64,000 nt of DNA from the NCBI GenBank assembly GCA_034440575.1, contig JAOTOL010001559.1, positions 1,058,501 through 1,122,500 of the forward strand, in the 5' to 3' direction. Under the pieces are notes generated by a model, which worked only from the letters and a program-made list of their open reading frames with translations, made no database searches and had not been told where the DNA came from. How positions within the stretch are numbered: position 1 is the first letter of the stretch; every line of letters starts with the position of its first letter. Position numbers and translations under genes: made by a program. This document shows, piece by piece, positions 60,215 through 64,000 of the stretch. Source of the DNA: Imbricaverruca yamaguchii. Taxonomy: Eukaryota; Arthropoda; Thecostraca; Neoverrucidae.

Positions 60215-60540
60215 TAGGCGGCAGGCGCGTATACGTACATTTGCACATTTGCACTAACGTACATTTGCGCATACGTACATTTCAGCATATGTACTTTTGC
60301 GTTTATGTACATTTGCGCTTACGCACATTTGCGCCTGCGTACATTTGCGCATACGTACTTTTGCGTTTACGTATATTTGCGCCTAAGTGCATTTGCACTT
60401 ACGTACATTTGCGTGTACGTAGATTTGCGCATACGTATTTTTGCGTTTACGTACATTTGTGCTTACGTACATTTGCTTGCGTACATTTGCGTACGTACAT
60501 CTGCCATACGTACATTTGCTTTACGTACATTTGTTCGGTT
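60215..60540. repeat. 16-bp satellite, inverted block
   Basis: About 20 units of the same 16-bp satellite as at 51.7-55.1 kb but in the opposite orientation (gtacatttgcgcatac). It starts about 80 bases beyond the foldback element. Confidence 0.9.
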
Positions 60541-61690
60541 ACCCACTCCAACAGCTACGATCGCTCCAGCGATGGCGAAACAGACAGCCCAGCGATAGCT
60601 GTGATTATGGCCGTCTCAGCGGTGCCTGTTACTTCGCTTTGGAACCTGATGACACATGTTAAGGAAAAAGGAAGGATAAATAATTTGCAAGATGCTGTGT
60701 GTTCGGCATAGCTGGTCAGACATGTTGGTCAGACCAGCTTTGTCAGACATAGCTGGTCAAGTTCCCCTATTCCCAAATCTTGCACATATTTTCCACACGG
60801 GTACACACGCCTCATTCTGAGAACGTATGAGACGTGTTGAAAGGGCGCAACAATACAGACCCAGCAGACACGCAGCCAAGGAGGCCACGGCAGCTCGCCA
60901 CTTAGCAACCAAATATATACTAGATCAAACAAGAAATATATATTTTCACCGCGCAAAACTATACATTTTCGAGCTCGGAAAGCTTTAGCTGCTTCTTACG
61001 ATATTTTACCACGTTTTCCCACGTATTTCAGTAGTATTGTGTATTGCATATTATATATATGTATACATATATAAAATGTCGATTCGGTAGCTCAGTTTGT
61101 TGGAGCGTCGGCCTCACGTGTAGCCGGATTGTTGTGTTTTTGCCCACACGTCTAGCCGGCTCCTACATTTCTGGTTTTGTGAGCCACATTTCGCTTAAAG
61201 ATGTCGCCTCGCTGCTGTGCTACTTCGGAACAAACTGTATTGCGCTATGTTCTACATTCCACTATTTTCAATCGCAAACGTTTGGTTTTGATTTGGATCT
61301 TAACTCAAACTTGTGGCTTGTACCCTATTGTATCGCATTAAATAATACAAACGTTGCCAGAGAAAAGAAGTACTAGCTTAACCTATAGTTCTCGAATAAA
61401 ATATCGGCAACTGCCTGCATCTCTTTCGGGGCCTCATCCTATGTATGAACCTGCCGGTGTCGTTTCTGGTGATTGGTCATGCTATATTCACTTCTGTCTG
61501 GCAGAGACGGAGACAGGGATGGAATATAGTCATGGTTTTACCCCGATAGATATAAAACAGTTTTCGCGCTGGGGGGGCTGGACCTCGGCTGGAAACTGAA
61601 GACCCTGACACCACTGCCGGGCACCACGGCAGTAATGGAAGGCGAACACCAAGACGAGACATCAGACCCAAACTTCACCCCATCCGTGTC
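60541..61690. other. No recognised gene; weak tRNA-like head at about 61086
   Basis: At 61084-61120, cggtagctcagtttgttgg followed by agcgtcggcctc matches a Pol III A box and D arm, but no B box follows at the right distance. It is at most a decayed tRNA-derived fragment. The rest is unassigned. Confidence 0.3.
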
Positions 61691-61965
61691 TCCGAGCCAC
61701 GCCCCATCGGTGTGTCCGAGCCGTATCCCGTCTCTGGCTCCGTGTCGTACCCCGTCTCTGACTCCGTGTCGTACTCCATAGGTGTGTCCGAGCCGTACCC
61801 CGTCTCTCGCTCCGTGCCATACCTCGTCACTGACTCCGTGCCGAACCCCGTCTCTAGCTCCGTGCCATACCCCGTCAGTGGCCCCGTGCCATACCCCGTC
61901 TCTGACTCCGAGCCGTACCCCGTCTCTGACTCCGTGCCATACCCCGTCTGTGGCTTCGAGCTGCG
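61690..61965. repeat. 24-bp minisatellite I
   Basis: About eleven units of the type tctctgactccgtgcc plus ataccccg. With a 24-base period every frame stays open on both strands; one plus-strand frame reads PYPVSDSV repeats. Confidence 0.9.
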
Positions 61966-62009
61966 TACGGAACGCCAGGCCGCCATCACTGCATATTGCA
62001 GGGTCAGCA

Positions 62010-62612
62010 AACACAGCAAACGCAGCGTCACGAAATGCAACAGATGCAGCGGAACGGAATGTAACAGATACAGCGGCACGGAATGTAGCAGATACAGCGG
62101 CACGGATGTAGCAGATGCAACAGCACGGAATGTAGCAGATGCAACGGCACGGAATGCAACAGATGCAACAGCACGGAACGTAGCAGATGCAGCGGCACTG
62201 AATGTAGCAGATCCAGCTGCACGGAATGTAGCAGATGCAGCGGCACGGATGTAGCAGATGCAACAGCACGGAATGTAGCAGATGCAACGGCACGGAATGC
62301 AACAGATGCAGCAGCACGGAATGTAGCAGATGCAGCGGCACTGAATGTAGCAGATGCAACAGCACGGAACGTAGCAGATGCAGCGGCACTGAATGTAGCA
62401 GATCCAGCTGCACGGAATGTAGCAGATGTAGCGGCATGGAATGTAGTAGATGCAGCGGCACGAAATGTAGCAGATGCAGCAGCACGGAATGTAGCAGATG
62501 CAGCGGCACTGAATGTAGCAGATGCAGCGGCACGGAATGTAGCAGATGCAGCGGCACGGGATGTAGCAGATGCAGCGGCACGGGATGTAGCAGATGCGGC
62601 GGTACGGAATGC
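62010..62612. repeat. 24-bp minisatellite II
   Basis: About 25 units of gcagatgcagcggcacgg plus aatgta. Two 23-base units (cggatgta at about 62102 and 62247) mark a higher-order repeat of roughly 143 bp. All six frames are open across most of it and yield Cys-rich, Ala-rich or Leu/His-rich peptides. Such simultaneous openness argues against coding. Confidence 0.9.
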
Positions 62613-64000
62613 AGCATTGTTTCTCGGAAGCGTTCCCAAGGCTTCCCAAAGAGCCACCCAGGCCAACAAAGCTTCGAAGAAGAAAACGAGGTGACCTGAA
62701 CACCGAGGCTAAGCCGGTACAAATGGATGCAGTCGAGAGAAATGTGAGAATAATTTTATGACAGTGAAATACCTTGTCCGTAAGCAGGGCATCACTATAA
62801 GCGTGATCGTCACGTATTGATATGACGGGCACCACGGCACAATGAACAGGAGCAAGTGCCGGGCGGTGAGCGCGCACTCCAATCCTTCATGTATCGCGAC
62901 GGTGCTTCTACAGGAACTTCCACCATTGAAGATGAAAACGACGAGACGAAATGTGTATTTTGTCCTTTAAATTACGAGCTCAGCTGTGAGCCATGGATAT
63001 CTGGATACCCATTGAGCAGTGGACATCTGAAGTGGTCATGCACTCCGTGCACGGGTTCCACGAGTCGCAAGAGGATTTCAGGTGCGAAGACTGTCGCTGA
63101 ACATTATATCTGATGACCTGCTGCAACTCAATGCTGCACTCCAGCTTAGCTGTACGAGTCTGAAGCATTTAGCCGTTACAGCCATTATGCTTTGCTGTGC
63201 AGTGGTTGCTTTGCATGCCCAGACGGATACGGTGTTCAAAATAGTTATTGCTGTGATCAAAGTGGGATGGGTTTTTTGATGATAACAATACAGGTTGAAG
63301 ATTATTTATGCAACACTGGACCGAATATTGTTCATGATGCTCTTGATGAAACTTTTTGGCTGATGCTTGTGGTATCCAAAGACCATGCATTATGACAGAA
63401 GTAAGCTGCATAATTATCCTTGTTTCAGCTTAAGTGTGTTTCAGTTGCTTCAATTTACCGCAATGGATAATGAACGGAAGATAAAAAATTAGGCTAGCAA
63501 TAACAATAAAGGCATTAACAAATCCCATCTCATCTCTCATACTCAGTCACATTTCTTTCTCACCGACGTTTGAACGCTCCCGCAAGTGCCCCATTTGGCC
63601 TGCAAACAAGTTTTATTAGATAGGCTAGAACATGCAGATTATGCTATGGAAGTTATTTTAAAGATGACATATACACCAGCAATTCACCTTACCTTACCTT
63701 CAACATATATCTCGGGGTTAGAAAGGAGATGCTCCGTCATGATAAATTCAACTTCACCAATTCTTACGATTCTCTCCTACCCTATTTTGGTCGAAACACC
63801 AAAGGACTTTGACTGTGTGTACTGAGATTATTCAGTTATGAATTCCTCTGGCATGCTCGCGTCACCGCGTGGTTCTTTAGCAACAGGCTTGTCAAATGAT
63901 AGCGGTTATCTATCAACTCTTGTGCCACGAATTGATAGATATCTGATATCACAACTCCAATGGGAAAGTCGGTCACGCTTAGTTTCTGCCGAGGATGTTC
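62613..64000. other. No recognised feature
   Basis: Unique-looking sequence to the window end. The short frames have no recognisable product or splice support. Confidence 0.4.

Noticed and set aside
61084..61120. tRNA gene
   Set aside because: Only an A-box half is present; there is no B box at a suitable distance.
61538..62877. 394- and 400-codon minus-strand frames and several plus-strand frames rich in Cys, Ala, Leu or His
   Set aside because: All six frames are open because of the two 24-bp minisatellites; mutually overlapping frames cannot all be genes and none has flanking gene structure.

Overview
The window looks like a metazoan, most likely arthropod, nuclear genome. Coding exons are short and GC-rich, are separated by introns of 5-19 kb, and have GT-AG borders with pyrimidine-rich acceptors. 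The rest is packed with non-LTR retrotransposons, TTAA-flanked MITEs, foldback structures and many mini- and microsatellites. The gag zinc-knuckle type at 53.2-54.9 kb and the transposase-like family at 17 and 25 kb are ones I associate mainly with arthropods (crustaceans, chelicerates), but the species cannot be fixed from the sequence. There is no sign of bacterial organisation.

One host gene is recognisable and it spans most of the left three quarters on the minus strand. It is a glycoside hydrolase family 31 protein of the MYORG type. Five exons can be read: 47284-46992 (ATG start), 27760-27643, 20412-20275 (transmembrane segment), 12857-11598 and 6088-5414 (stop). All four junctions keep phase (2, 0, 0, 0) and together give 828 codons, a predicted 827-residue type II membrane protein. 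The two large exons are secure and the transmembrane exon is probable. The first two exons are inferred from splice signals, phase and composition. The luminal domain keeps an Asp at the nucleophile position but has Ala where the acid/base Asp should be, so it is probably a pseudoenzyme.

The introns are a museum of mobile DNA. Intron 4 (6.1-11.6 kb) holds a 1.5-kb inverted-repeat transposon (6150-9395) interrupted by two TTAA-flanked MITEs in opposite orientation and by a tiny retrotransposed fragment; a second copy of the host element lies at 29956-31636. Intron 3 (12.9-20.3 kb) holds a 6.6-kb block bounded by inverted repeats, with a dead CR1-like LINE and a broken transposase-like gene inside. 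Intron 2 (20.4-27.6 kb) has a third TTAA MITE, a second fragment of the transposase-like family and a 31-bp minisatellite. Intron 1 (27.8-47.0 kb) has two nearly identical LINE copies arranged tail-to-tail, a 350-bp AT-centred palindrome and several degenerate arrays.

Upstream of the gene (47.4-64 kb) are degenerate 21- to 30-bp arrays and a 16-bp satellite rich in TACGTA and GCGC. A gag-only retroelement and a ~310-bp dispersed element have both inserted into that satellite. A 3.8-kb foldback element (56360-60136) with long inverted arms built of ~650-bp units follows, and then a pair of 24-bp minisatellites. Most long open frames in the window come from these tandem repeats and are not genes.
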